This document shows positions 24,301-36,722 of a DNA stretch of 64,000 nucleotides, piece by piece. Origin of the DNA: Apostichopus japonicus. Taxonomy: Eukaryota > Echinodermata > Holothuroidea > Aspidochirotida > Stichopodidae. A model generated the notes under the pieces. The model was given only the letters and a program-made list of their open reading frames with translations. It made no database searches and was not told where the DNA came from. Each line of letters begins with the position of its first letter. Position 1 is the first letter of the stretch. The stretch covers positions 15,725,213 to 15,789,212 of the forward strand of contig NC_092574.1 in NCBI RefSeq assembly GCF_037975245.1, in the 5' to 3' direction. Made by a program: the position numbers and the translations under genes.

Positions 24301-27300
24301 TTTACACTAACTATCGTCTGGAGGAAGAACACATCAATGAACTCCTTAGTGTATTAACAAGGCTTCACCCTCGATAGCTTTGGCGAACGCGTTATGTTGA
24401 CCTTGTATAGATGTCGTGTAAGAAAGACACAAATATTATTTTCAACTATTAACTTCCGAGGTACCACTTACTGAGTGTCACGCTTTGACAATCAACAGGT
24501 GCAGATAATAACCTTTGAAAGTTGGAAATTATTTGGCGTTCGAGAGATCAAACTGCTGATGCAAGCAACTCAGATTCCCAAACGTGCTGGTCAAGTAACG
24601 ACCTTTCTCTGACTGCAATAATCCTACGGGTAGATTCTGAAAAAAAATTGACAAAAGAACATTCTAGGTCGGAGTTCCACATTCATACAGTGTTGAAAAG
24701 TGCAGTGTTGCAAAGTACAGGTCAGGTAAAACAATACGAAACTATTAGGCCTGACTATGTACAACCATTCTGGATTGCCAGTTGGTATATTACTGCGGTG
24801 GACAGATTTTATTATCTTAGGTAGGCCTATATAGTTCTGAAAACAAAATCATTCGATAATAAAATTTAGTTCAGCTTCGCAAATCTAAGCAGGCTAGATG
24901 TAATGTTAAAACATATGGCTGAAAAATACGTTCGTTGCCTGATACGAACCGATGGGGATCGTTTACTTGTGTGTGCCAAAAGTCCTAGTTACATAACCTC
25001 TTCTGGCAATCAGCTTATTTCGTATAATTAGATTGCAATGATCCAAAGTAAACCATTAAATGCTTGTCGTGAAGTTGAAGTTCACCCCATCCCCTTCCCT
25101 TTCGTCTCCATATCTGCATCCCTCAGCCTGTTCTCTGTAGCTCCCCTTCCCTTTTCCCTCTGTGATATCAAAAGCGATAACCGCTCGTGCTTGAAATATA
25201 CTTACCATACGGTGCAAGCAAAAACGATACCCTCGTTTATGAATGCTGATATTAATAATATTAATATCAATGTTTACAAAATAAGCCTAACGTTTGTGAT
25301 AGCATCGGAAGTTATTGGAAGCCTTATTGGAGTTTATTCACAAGACCGTCAGTTTCTTCATTGAGATGTTTGCAGTTGGGTTTAACTGCACAAAGTACTG
25401 GGGCTGATTTAATTCTCGCCAGTTGTACAGTCCCGATAAACCCCTCCTCGTAGAGAGATGGGCCAACCCACATCTACATCCTCACCCATTTTTTTTTAGA
25501 ACTCACGTAGGGATGAAGGAACATTAGAACGCCCCATCCTCTTAGAGACAGAGGAGGCATGAAGTGCATCACTGGACTTGGCGTCTTGTGAGCTGAAGAG
25601 TAAACCCAGCTTCATTCTTATCGTTTACACTGGATCTGCTCGGGAACTTGACGTAACAATCTTGAAGGGTGTAAAAAAACATAACTGAACACACCTTAGC
25701 GGGGATCCCCTGATATATCGTATAAACCTAGAAAGTATAACATGATTTGATATCCGACGAGGATCGTAAATATGTGTGAATGTAAAATAGACCTGTAAGC
25801 GACCGTTCTCTAACATTCATAATACTTCCTCTTCAAACTGGTTACGTTTTAAATGATACTTTCCTTGTTTGTATCAGGTATGATTTATAGACAAATGGTT
25901 GGGTTAGGGCGCAATTGGGAATGGGGTGGAAGGTGAAACACCTTTTTCTTTGTGAATCCGACGAATTCATTTTCTCTCGGTAAATTAAGAAGTTTCCCTA
26001 ATTAGCCTCCCCCCCCCCCGCCCTCCTTGGGTGTGGTATTAAATATGCTGAGGAAATAATAAATAGGTAGTAGGCAACTGTAGGAAAGGAAGGGCCACAT
26101 AAACTGTGTAATTATTTCGGTTTTTCGACAAATTTCGAATTTGATGGAAATTGTGAGGAGAAATGTGAACAGTTTGATTGATTATGGGGTATATGAACCA
26201 AAACATTTATCACTCGATGGTTACCTGCAGCATTTCCTATGTACGGAAATTCAAATTTGGAATTTAATTTAAAACAGGTATGTTTTTTGTCACGTGCATA
26301 TTTTCAATGATTAGGCCTATATAGCCTATCGTTTGATGGTTTTGTTTGTCAACGCAAATATTTAGACATGACAAATCTTAAGAGAGGTAGAGAGGTAGGG
26401 GATAACAAATTCAATTCCGCAGTACCCCACCCCTACCCCCTCTGGCTCGGGCGTCCCTGCATCATGTCTGTAAGTTTCAGAACGGATGAGTCTGGACTTA
26501 CTGTCTGACTACATAAATGGGCGACATCTGGCCTTTCAGATCCCATTAACTTCCACCCGACTGAAGACCCTGTAAATAGTAATTCCAAGACCAACTTTAC
26601 AGACACCAAAGTGCTCGGATATTCAGTTAAAGGTGACAAACACGCTATAGTACACTACATTATTTGTCTACCATGAACCCTCCCTGACCACCTACAATTT
26701 GCCCATACTCAAGTTATGACACTCAAAGCACCACAAATAGAAAGTCACCACGTTTCTCTCATAAATAATGTTATCCATCAATATATGTCAAACTTGACAT
26801 TGCCAGGAAATGGTCCGTCAGAAATCAGTCTCAACTGAAAAAAAGACATGTTTTACGACCATTTTGTTTGATGTCCCCCATGTTTATAATATGTTTATTA
26901 TGTATAGGAAATTATGAAACAATTTTTTTATTACAACCAAGTGTACATTTTATGTTGCCAAAACAAAGCAGAAAGCTGTGATTTCATGGATTAACCCGAT
27001 CCCCATGAAGAGGGAGAGGCGCTTCAATTTACACAAGGGGAAATAAATTTGATAAAAAGTTATAGTTCGACGAAAATAAATGTAATTCAAAATTTGAAAA
27101 TTATTCATTTGAAAAGTGATTTGTGCAGACAATTGTAAACAGGATCATTCAAATTTAAAACTCACAATAAATAGGCTTTTCGTTGATTGGGGAAGGTTGT
27201 GTTCGTTCATCACAATCATTAGTCATATAACGCCTATACGTTTCCCGATATGACCGTGTAATGAAACAATTAGCGATAAGTTAGCATTTAATTTCGTTTC

Positions 27301-28767
27301 CTAGGAATCCGTCCTCCTTTAACAAACAGTGGCTAACAATGTCACGTTAACCTAATACAGTATCTTCAGAGTTAATATTCAAACAAGTAGGAAAGTCTAA
27401 CATTCACGGTATCTAACTTAATGCTGCATAGGTACTCTCCAGCCTGTTGGAACAATTTCCTATATGCTAATACCACTCTATACTGCCTCACATGCTATGC
27501 TGTAAAGCACTTGTGCTGACAGTATGACCAGTTCGTATCCTTTATTTGATATATAAAGCATGATCATGATGCTCATAATGTCAATAAAAGTGTTTTCAAG
27601 TGTGTATATAAGGGTGCAGTATAGATTTTTTTAAATTGGTTCGGTGTACTCTCTGCAAATAATACTTCAATACAAAGGATATGAAAAATCAAACGTGAAA
27701 CAGGAAGTAAAGTTTTATGTACAGAACAGAAGTAAAATACTAAATATATTATATGTCCAGGTTAGAAGTTCACTTCATTACTTGTTAGGCTTCTAAATAC
27801 ATACCACGATAGAACTCAAAACTATAGCAACTCCCAAATGACTTCTTTCAAATTGTCATTCCTCCGAAATGATACAATAAAGTCGTTAAGCTTCAAAACA
27901 CTAAACCATGGCTTTGGAGTCAAACTGATGATTCATGTATGTTCGAACCCCGGTGGCATAACAAATTAAGTTTTATATAGTACATTAACCTAATTTGAAT
28001 TATATATTATATATATTATTTAATATGTAGCATTGTCCCTACGTTATGCGCCAAATTAATATTAATTTAACATGAGGAATATTTATATGAAACATGATGA
28101 ACAGCAGGTAGGCCTATGTCGAGTATAGGCTAATCAATTATCTGTGCACCTAGATGAAATTAACATCAAATCCCCCGGGCTATTACTCCACGTGTACACT
28201 GACGTCTGGTCATGTAAAAACATGTCACCGGAAGGGAGATGTGTTTTACTGATATCCCCTCTATCTTTCTTTACAGGTAATATTGTCTTGCAGTTGTGAC
28301 CCCCCCCCCCTCCTCCGCACCCAAACACACACTACCACCACCACCTGCCCCGTTTCCATTTTCGAAACATTTTTTCCATCGTTCAAGACAACACATGTCA
28401 ACTATCTGTCTTCAGTTGGAGACTTGGATTATTTTGAAAGCCAGAAAGAACTGTAATATGTGAAGGACGGCTGAAGAATGTCATAAAGAATGTTCACTTT
28501 TGTAACATTTTAATGAATTAACATTAGGCCTATACTGTCTACAAATGAATGAATACATAAGAAAGTTACTGTGTGGTTCAAGCTCATTTGTGGCTTATCA
28601 TAATTCCATTTTTGTTAAGTCAATCCAAGAGGTATGTTTATCAGTATCCGAAAAGATCTAACAAACAAAATATATTGCGTACACTGAAACTTATAAGAAT
28701 GAAAGCCTTGTAGGTGTTAAAATATTGCATCTTTATCAGTCGTAGGGATTTATACAAAAAATGACAT
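24301..28767. other. Intergenic between lectin 1 and the membrane-protein gene
   Basis: No gene recognised. Contains poly-C runs (26010-26019 and 28299-28309), AT-rich low-complexity stretches around 28000-28030, and a possible tRNA-like box B phrase (GTTCGAACCCC) near 27953. Lectin 1 presumably uses promoter sequence at its high-coordinate side next to 24300. Confidence 0.4.
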
Positions 28768-28917
28768 TCAGTAGTAAGAATTGAACAGAATGGAGTTAAG
28801 TACGAGATAAAGAAAGAGTGCAAGACCAATCATCGCCCAAGCCACGCCCATCAATATCAAAGACGTCTGTAGCCATGATCTCGCAGATCCTGGATCCTTG
28901 GTCTTGTTCCTAAGAGC
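28768..28917 (-). CDS. Membrane-protein gene, exon 4
   Basis: 150 nt. Acceptor TACTGCAG ends at 28918. Encodes the loop ALRNKTKDPGSARSW and the second membrane helix around LILMGVAWAMIGLALFLYLV, then NSILFNSYY and TGA at 28770-28768. Confidence 0.65.
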   Translation of the reverse strand, partial: ALRNKTKDPGSARSWLQTSLILMGVAWAMIGLALFLYLVLNSILFNSYY

Positions 28918-29066
28918 CTGCAGTATTAAGATAACAGATAATGAAGTTTTCCTTATTTTTATTATATTTGATTAAAACTAGTTTTGCATCTATTTAATTT
29001 AAGTTATATATTTCAATTGGTATAAAACAGAACTGTGTGTCCGCACAGAGAGGGAGGTTCTATTGG

Positions 29067-29113
<47 letters not shown>

Positions 29114-32100
29114 GTATATATATGTATATATATATATATAATGTATATATATGTATATATATATATATACATACATATACAAATATACAACGACCTGCAC
29201 TGAAACACTTGGTGAGATCACGACATTGAAGCCTCAACATGGTTAATAAGCAAGATGTGAGCAAGCCAAGATAGCGATAAACACGTTTGTAATGAGTCGT
29301 TTTAAAAGAAATGCCGAAAACCTGTTTATTACTTTAATTTTTATTTCTTTATGACACTACGACTATCGGTCATACGTAAAAGACTTCTTTATGGCGTATT
29401 CTATTTTTTTTTTTAAACTGCAGTGAGTGACTATAAGAGACAGGAAATTAGGCTTGCAAAATACTTACAAGTATTGCAAAGACTATTGCCGGAATAGTAC
29501 AAAAGATTGTAAAACAAGCGAGGCTTGCCAAAGCTGCAAGAACTATCGATGTAATTGCTTTGTTTCGATTCGTCTTAATCGCTGTGACGTCAAGTGTTGC
29601 CAGTTCGAGATCTATAGTCTAGAAAATGAGAGGAAACCTGTCTGGATCATATCATAAACGCAAAAGAAGATAAAATCTTCCCTTATTGAAATACTCATCT
29701 TAATTTCCTCTTTATCAGTGAAAAAGTTATATGCTATGTTTAGAGTTATTGGTGTTAAGACAAATCCCCGCCACGCCCTACTTGCCTCGCGTGGACCTTC
29801 TCCCCAAGCACGGTACTTGCCAAACACTCGCAATCCGTTCCTTTTTTTGGGAAAACCACCATAAATATGGGAATATATGCAACACAATGAATTAACGGCC
29901 ATTGAAAAATTAGATAAAAGAATGAATCGTTTAGAAGTTTATACTTATTATCTGATTATAGACAAATATAGAAATTAAGGAGTAGATTTTAAATATATAT
30001 TTATATATATACAACCTCCAATATTGATTAAAATTGACCATAGAAAATAGTTATGTAATAAACTAATTTCAGTATATCATTGATATATATAATTGTAAAC
30101 AATCATTAAACTACGTTTCTATTGACACAAATGTTGATAAATTTGGTAAAACTGATTACACGAGAATGCCACGTTCAGCTGTATCCACTAAACATGCAAT
30201 TTACTACACCAGTATCTAGTATACGTATGATTACCTTTGTAAATCGTTGATCGTGTTATAACGCATGCAGTTACTTTGATCCGTGTCCTGCCGGTTTATA
30301 TTATATAATTGTAAACAATCATTAAACTACGTTTCTATTGACACAAATGTTGATAAATTTGGTAAAAATGATTCCACGAGAATGCCACGTTCAGCTGTAT
30401 CCACTAAACATGCAATTTACTACACCAGTATTTAGTATACGTATGATTACCTGTGTAAATGGTTGATCAGTTATAACGCAGTTACTTTGATCCGTGTCCT
30501 GCCGGTTTATATCATATGTTGCTGCGTGTAAATTGACGTTTGTTGTACGGCTGGTGTCAATAGGTTCTTTTGAAAAAAAGGAAACAATGACATTAATTAG
30601 TTCAGTAGTTTCGATTGATAATCGGCACTGCCCTCTAAAATGGCAGAACGTAAAATAATGGTCACATATCTGTAATTATTTTACTACTATACAAGGGCGG
30701 CGGAACCGGGGGGGGCACAGGGGGCACGTGCACGTTTTCCTCAGGTTAAAAATGTGCCCTTTTTCTACATAAAAATTGAGGTGCCTCAAGTTAGCAAGAG
30801 GCCAGGGAACCAGAATGAACACTCGGGAAGGGCCGTTTCCGGCCATCTGAGGGGTTTGTAGAACCAAAAATTTTCTAGTACGCTCCGCGCCAACCGATGG
30901 TGGCGCTCCGCTCAGATAGTCGTGCATACAACTTTGCCAATCTTGGCTACGCCCGTGACTTTTAATGAATATCTGTGGATCAAACTCAAAGCTATTTCGA
31001 ATGGAAAAAATTTGTTAAGATATTAACAAGAAATAAACTCTAATTCGGAAGATTCCTACATAGCAACTAGCATGATTTCACCTCATTTTGTCTCAAAAGA
31101 AAACTTGTTCCTTGTTTCCCAATTTGCACATTGGATATTGCAGTGCTATTATGCATATTTTCCTTTAGGGGCGAGGGGGGGGGGGGGCGTTGATGGAGTG
31201 ATGTGTATACACAAATAAGATAATACAATAAGAGTTACAAAGGGTACTAAATATAAGGCTGCATCAGTCCAATCGAATTTCTGCAAAGTGCCCTTTGATG
31301 TCGGTGCCCCCCCCCCCCCCCAGATTAAAAGTGCTTCCGCCGCCCTTGCTACTATAATTTACTAGTTTACATTTCTTCCTACTTGACACAGCATATTGCC
31401 TATACTTCTTGTGTAAATCCGCGAATTGTGAGGGTGTACAACCTCCCTCCCTCCCCTCCATTTTCTCTTCAACTTCACAGAAATGTACAAGGTAGTTATT
31501 AACATCATGGAGGTTTTACCTCCATATTAACATCGGGGAGGGGATGTTCTTAAACCCCATTGCAAGGAGAGACGGTTTCAACGAATGCATGGTGATATGG
31601 ACAATCATAAAATCCTTGATATGTTCCTGTACTTTAACAATCCTAATGTCAGGTATCATTTATATGCCGTCAATGGTAATTTTGGAAACAATTAGCTATT
31701 TAGGTTTAAATTAGCAAAAATATGGGCTCGGTGATACGTGTGACCTTAAAATATTTAAATGAATAAGTATAGTTCAGAATAATCATAGTATACAGTATAT
31801 AACGATTGATATATTAAGGGAGATATGCACTGAAGCCGCAAACAGCTGTGTAGTGCGAATTTGGAACAAGGTTGCAATTGTGTGTAAATAGTCGCCAATG
31901 ATTGATTGGAAAAGTTACGTCATCACTATAGAAACCTTCACTTCGAGATGATCAAAATGACTGCATCCATTCCTTGCAACGATCGAGACATAGCCTACAG
32001 GTTCAAAATTACCCGAAGCTTTTCATATCTTTTAAAGTGGTTAGGCATATTTAGCACACTATAGCTTGTTACGATTGTATCATCTTCCTACAATCGATGT

Positions 32101-33791
32101 TTGATCGAAGTTTTCTGTTAAGGCAGTTTCGTACAGGGTGCATCGCACATGTGCTGTAGGCCTTATGAATTATAACTGTGTACACAGTGCAGTAACGGAA
32201 ATATATCATACCGTGCATACTATATACTGTTTTTTCGTCTATTCTATTCAAGACTCGTAAACGCGATTCGTGAAGTTAATTTTAGTGTACCCATTCCACG
32301 AAACGAATTCCGATTTTAATAGAACGGCTCACGAATCTTAGAAAGACCCAATGGAATGTAGCGTATGTATCATAAGTATGGTCAACATATGATCCAATCA
32401 TTAAAAGTAAAGTTAGGGCGTTTGAGGGGAACCCCGTAACTAGACTTATGTGTGTAATTCAGAGCCGCACGAAAGGTTAATCATTTTCGTGCTACAAAAC
32501 GCCCCTACTGAGGTATTGCTTTTCCTTCTGTGCAGTAATCATATTGTTTTTATGTTATGAATGCTACGGAGTATTTTTATAAGCTACTGATGAAATATAT
32601 GCGAAAGCAAAGTTATATTTGCCTTCAGGTTGTTTTGACATTTAGTTTGGCCACAAACATAAAACGGTGATCACAACTAGGGATGCATTTCTTACATTTT
32701 ACGATTCGATATTTTTTATGCACCACAAGTATTATTTCGTTTAGAGAATACTTCCTATACATCAAGCTAAGTAGCTCGATTGGTTTTTAAATGTTATCAT
32801 ATTCCCAGAAAGGAACCAAAAAGAAATGAAAAATGTGATTGGATATGTTAAAGGTATATTAAACTGTAACAACCCACTGCCCACGGGCCTATATGACCAC
32901 CACACCTTCAAAACCCCACATATTTTTTACTTCGTTCTGAAGCGATGAGTAACGGTTTGAACTGCAATTTTCACAGCATGGAAATCTTTTAACATGACAT
33001 CTATACCTATATTCAGAGGAATTGTTTTGGTTTATCTGATGTTTAAACCGAATGGTGCCGTGGTCTTTTTAGTTTAGTTCCCAGAAATTGTCTTTCCTTT
33101 TCTCGACTTATCTGTCCAAGAATCGTTTTTGGTTAATGGGCAATAACACGTAAATCCTTAATCGAATGATTTGGGATATTGGAGTGAGTCTTCTGGTGAA
33201 ACCAAACTTGAAACCATAAAAAGAACCCACTGAATCTATGAGTTACCGAACTTGAAATAACCTGTTTTGTTTCGATTTTTTTTGCGATATATAGGCTACG
33301 TATAGTATTCGTTTTATTGACTTTGTTACCGCGTGTTAAAATACGCGACAGTAAAAGCCTGGCTTTCAAAATGATCATCAAACCTTTATGCATGACAGAT
33401 AGGTAATATCCATGTTTTATTCACCTTAAATTAGACTATTTCAGTAAAAGTGGCAATAATAAATATTGCATTTGCAGTTAGCGATCTCAGAGACTCCGAC
33501 AAAAAAGTTGATCTCGCTATAACTGCATCCTTCCCTCACCATAACAGGAAATATACCGCCGTTACAGAAAAATCTTACGAAGTAACCTGTCGTCACTAAA
33601 CCATGACATCATATACTGCTACAACTGGTATTTCATGCAACATATTAACACTATAATTATATCATTAATGTATCAACTTTAGGAATTAGCATTATCGTCA
33701 GTATATCTGACCTTCATTATCATGGCAGACAATATTCAGGTGCGATTGAGTTTGACTTACCGTCTTCGATTAACCTCGTATTTTCTTCCAT
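28768..33791 (-). CDS. Small two-helix membrane protein, CD225/dispanin-like topology (4 exons)
   Basis: Exons 33791-33761, 30566-30451, 29618-29469 and 28917-28768 join to 447 nt (148 aa plus stop). Phases 1, 0 and 0 all match, every intron is GT-AG, and donors GTAAGT (exons 1 and 3) are near consensus. The N-terminal 69 residues are polar (MEENTRLIEDE, then a Thr/Asn/Asp-rich stretch). A first hydrophobic segment covers about residues 70-99 and a second about 115-139, separated by the charged loop ALRNKTKDPGSARS. Two C-terminal helices with a short basic loop after a polar N-terminal region is the layout of CD225/dispanin (IFITM-related) proteins; the family call rests on topology, not on a clear signature, so it is tentative. 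Unknown function. The first intron contains a hAT-like MITE, the second a tandem duplication that copies the end of exon 2. The gene is divergent from lectin 2. Exon structure is strong; family is weak. Confidence 0.65.
29069..29175. repeat. (TA)n microsatellite
   Basis: Runs of TA with GTATA interruptions, in intron 3 of the membrane-protein gene. Open frames of alternating Tyr/Ile across it are artefacts. Confidence 0.95.
29469..29618 (-). CDS. Membrane-protein gene, exon 3
   Basis: 150 nt, phase 0-0. Acceptor TTTTCTAG ends at 29619 and donor GTAAGTAT starts at 29468. Encodes TIDLELATLDVTAIKTNRNK and then a 30-residue hydrophobic stretch from AITSIVLAALASLACF to PAIVFAIL. The Cys-rich open frame on the plus strand here is its shadow. 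Confidence 0.65.
30092..30515. repeat. Tandem duplication copying part of exon 2
   Basis: Two copies of about 205-215 bp (roughly 30088-30299 and 30300-30515) that differ at few positions. The second copy contains the 3' half and donor of exon 2 of the membrane-protein gene; the first copy carries a duplicate of that half with its own GTAATC donor but no visible acceptor. Confidence 0.85.
30451..30566 (-). CDS. Membrane-protein gene, exon 2
   Basis: 116 nt, phase 1 to phase 0. The acceptor is a strong pyrimidine tract ending CAAAAG (AG at 30568-30567); the donor is CAG/GTAATC at 30450. Encodes the polar stretch PIDTSRTTNVNLHAATYDIN and QDTDQSNCVITDQPFTQ without stops. Confidence 0.6.
30692..31348. 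mobile_element. hAT-like MITE, family E (8-bp TSD)
   Basis: 657 bp with termini CAAGGGCGGCGGAACC and GCTTCCGCCGCCCTTG, flanked by the perfect 8-bp duplication CTACTATA (30684-30691 and 31349-31356). The block at about 30822-30925 (ATTTTCTAGTACGCTCCGCG, then CCAACCGATGGTGGCGCTCC) matches cores of families C and D. Located in intron 1 of the membrane-protein gene. Confidence 0.92.
31357..33760. other. Intron 1 of the membrane-protein gene, remainder
   Basis: AT-rich sequence without recognised coding or structured repeats. Confidence 0.4.
33761..33791 (-). CDS. Membrane-protein gene, exon 1
   Basis: 31 nt: ATG at 33791-33789 in good context (GAC before, G after), encoding MEENTRLIED plus one base, then the consensus donor GTAAGT at 33760. 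Its phase 1 fits exon 2 exactly. The exon is tiny, so it is the least certain part of the model. Confidence 0.55.
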
Positions 33792-33856
33792 GTCTTCGAT
33801 TTTTCAAGATAAAAGCGACATAACTGACACACGTATCGATGTCCTCTTCTATATAG

Positions 33857-33863
33857 ATTTATA
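33857..33863 (-). promoter_or_regulatory. TATA-like element of the membrane-protein gene
   Basis: TATAAAT on the minus strand, about 66-72 bases upstream of the ATG at 33791. Position and sequence are plausible, but the region is AT-rich so chance is possible. Confidence 0.35.
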
Positions 33864-33897
33864 AAATTATTTTCCAGACGTATTCCCTTTATACCTG

Positions 33898-33958
33898 CAT
33901 CTATATATATATATTTATATATGCGCGAGTGTGTTTGTGTGTGTGTGTGTGTGTGTAT
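33898..33958. repeat. (TA)n and (GT)n microsatellites
   Basis: ATATAT tract at 33901-33922 followed by a GT run to 33956, in the region shared between two divergent genes. Confidence 0.9.
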
Positions 33959-33994
33959 ACAACTTATTCGACACGGAACCCTTTGTGGAATGAG

Positions 33995-34115
33995 TCTAAT
34001 TCACTAAATTACCGCTCCTATACAATGCCAACATAGATTAGTATACTAAATATCCTACTGCTACAATGTCAACATAGATAAGTTCACTAAATTCCCGCTC
34101 CTACAATGTCAACAT
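33995..34115. repeat. About 40-bp tandem repeat, three units
   Basis: Units share CTACAATGTCAACATAGAT and CACTAAATTCCCGCTCC-like blocks. Confidence 0.7.
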
Positions 34116-34786
34116 ACCGTACACCTGACTCATCAGAGACCAAACAAAGAACTTTATCAATCGTTAAACTCCTATAAGAGTCATATTCGTCAAGCTTTAG
34201 TATCATATATTACTCAATTTATTTACCTTCACCGTATTACCAAGAACAAAACTTCAAATATAGTGCCAGTGTAATGATATTTCAAAGTATACGTCAAAGT
34301 AGAAAGTACCTTACTTCACATGCAAGCCAGCGCACTATACGTGCATTGGTTTATGATCCAGTGTATACCACTTAAATCACACAAAATGGACTTTGTCCTC
34401 TGTAAAAAAACATATATATATTTAAAAAATATTAGAAATAGGGAACACACATTAAATATTGACCTAAAAGAGAGCATTTCCACTGGCTTCACTGTATTGC
34501 ACTTGTATGCAGAAACGTTAGTTTGCCAATCGATGATGATTATAACTGAAACAATGTTTTGCACTTGGCCGTAATTTTCGGAATATGAAAACGTACAAAT
34601 CTATAGATTGTTAATTCAGCTAAGAATTCATCAACAAGCCTAGGGCATACGAGAGTCAAGTCGGGTGTCCGAGAACAATTGTGTCAGCATGCAGGTCCCT
34701 CTTTTGAAATCTTTATAAATGAGTTGAGAATACACTATTCAATATCATCCCATATTTGAAACGATTTTTTTTCCCTTATTGACCCC

Positions 34787-34960
34787 GGGCTGTCTTTCTG
34801 TCTTCCTGTCTTTCTGTCTTCCTGTCTTTCGGTCTTCCTGTCTTCCTGTCGTCCTGTCTTTCGGTCTTCCTGTCTTTCGGTCTTCCTGTCTTTCTGTCTT
34901 CCTGTCTTTCGGTCTTTCTGTCTGTCTTTCTGCCTTCCTGTTTTTCTGTCTTTCTATTTG
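34787..34960. repeat. Pyrimidine-rich minisatellite
   Basis: Repeated CTTCCTGTCTTTCNGT units, about eleven copies, almost entirely C and T on the plus strand. It yields an artefactual Ser/Leu/Phe-rich frame. It lies between the divergent membrane-protein and lectin 2 genes. Confidence 0.92.
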
Positions 34961-35388
34961 AGCTGGTTTATAGTGTGTAAAAAAGTAAATTTGTGTCTGT
35001 CGATTTTGGATAGGCGGGAAAACTTCTTATTCAGTGGGGGCATGACTTTTGTAATTATTTCTTATGCTCGGTAGTTAAACGATTATGATGAGGTAATGTG
35101 TCAGCCTAGTGGGAGAGGATCCACGCAGACACTATTATGGAAACATATCTCAATTACGCACATTCAGCAAATCTGGCGGACTTGCGATATTGATGGTAAC
35201 AGTTGGTAACTACATATATTGGAACATAGATGATTCAGCGAACAGTCGGTCTTGGTTTGAAAAGGTGAGAGAAAAGATCGAGACTAAATATAAGAGTTAT
35301 GTACAGATCATACCTCCTCATTGTAAAGTAAACTTCGTAGTAGGCAGTTCCTAAACAGACTGTAGTCTCTTCATTTATGATCTGCAAG

Positions 35389-35479
35389 ATGAAGTCCATT
35401 ATTCTCCTGGCGTTAGTTATTCCAGCAATGACCGGACAGGTGGTGAACGGTGGAGGTGAACTTCGGTTCCCTTTAACTG
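35389..35479 (+). CDS. Lectin gene 2, exon 1 (signal peptide)
   Basis: 91 nt, donor GTAAGT at 35480. Encodes the signal peptide and [13 protein letters not shown], ending in phase 1. Confidence 0.88.
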
Positions 35480-36662
35480 GTAAGTTGTTTCCAAAATTTC
35501 CAAAAATGAATTCCATTAATTATATCAAATTAATGTGTAATTTTATACAGTGGTATATCGTTTTTACATTCGTTTTTGTTTATTGACACTACCATTGTTC
35601 TCTCATCTCGTTTAATTTATTTTGCTGACTCTTCTATAGCATTGAAACAAAATACCGAGATTCAATATAAGCCACAGTTATCACAATGTTTACAATGGTG
35701 AATAAATTGTGTAAACGTAAGCAGAAGTAGAAAGATAAAAGCATGGGAATTAAATTTATAAAGCATTAGAATTTGCTGGGTACCAACGCTTTTGATGGTT
35801 CTTCGGTTTAACAGTTTAAGGAAAATACTTAAATTGTATCAATATGTTTATCCAACATTAACGCATTCTGCTTTAATGAGGTGTATTTTCTTTGTTACTC
35901 GCCACAAAACATGATGGTAAAAAGACTAAGAATAGGCTACAGACATAAGCTAAACGTCTCTGGTCAAAATATAATTTAAATGGGATCAATAAGGGGTATG
36001 TTACGAGCATTCCCTTTTTCTTCCATCCTGAAACATATCCTCTCATTCTATCTAAGTCAGGTTGGTTCGTCAGTCTGTTAAATGAGTTCATTGTTCGGTT
36101 CATCGTATTTATGACCTTCGTATATATAGTAATGTGGTTTTCAGGAAAACTTAGTTTATTAGCAGGTTGATTTCTTCAGTTCCAGATTCAGGTTTATTCT
36201 CTTTGTATCCTAATAGAGGTGTGAGACACTAATTTACAAATGATACACAATTGATGAAAGCCTTGTTAATATAACAAACTGGCTCATATAGAGTTTAAGT
36301 CCTTCATTTTTGGCAAAAGATCTACTTAAATTATAAACTGTAAATCTGCATTTCGATGGGGGAAAAAATGCTCTATTTTTATCGAGCGAGTTCTAAAATT
36401 AGTCTAGTTCTATAGGAGGGTTAGATGTAAAGATCACTTTAATTTATAAAGGATAATATGATAAATATGTGGTGAAAATCACCCCCTAGATTATCAATTG
36501 GACATTATATAAATATATAAATATACAGTACAGAAGCACAGGTACACAGGTATATAGGTATATAGCTGTATAGGTATATAGGTATATAAGTAGTATATGA
36601 GTACATATATATAAGTACATAGGTATATATTTAACCATATATAACTATATATAAATAAATAA

Positions 36663-36722
<60 letters not shown>

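Noticed and set aside
27905-27975. GTTCGAACCCC phrase as a tRNA gene
   Set aside because: No acceptor stem or anticodon arm could be paired around it; at most a SINE scrap.
28999-29264. Frames rich in alternating Tyr and Ile, also at 36494-36827, 36998-37243 and 38981-39342
   Set aside because: They are translations of (TA)n microsatellites.
29427-29657. Cys-rich 76-codon plus-strand frame that looks like a small secreted peptide
   Set aside because: It is antisense to exon 3 of the membrane-protein gene, which has matching splice sites and phase; no signal peptide on the plus strand.
34779-34961. Ser/Leu/Phe-rich plus-strand frame
   Set aside because: Translation of the CTTCCTGTCTTTC minisatellite.
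35109-35354. 81-codon plus-strand frame just upstream of lectin 2
   Set aside because: It overlaps the expected 5' leader and promoter of lectin 2, has no signal or domain, and no splice links to the lectin exons in frame.
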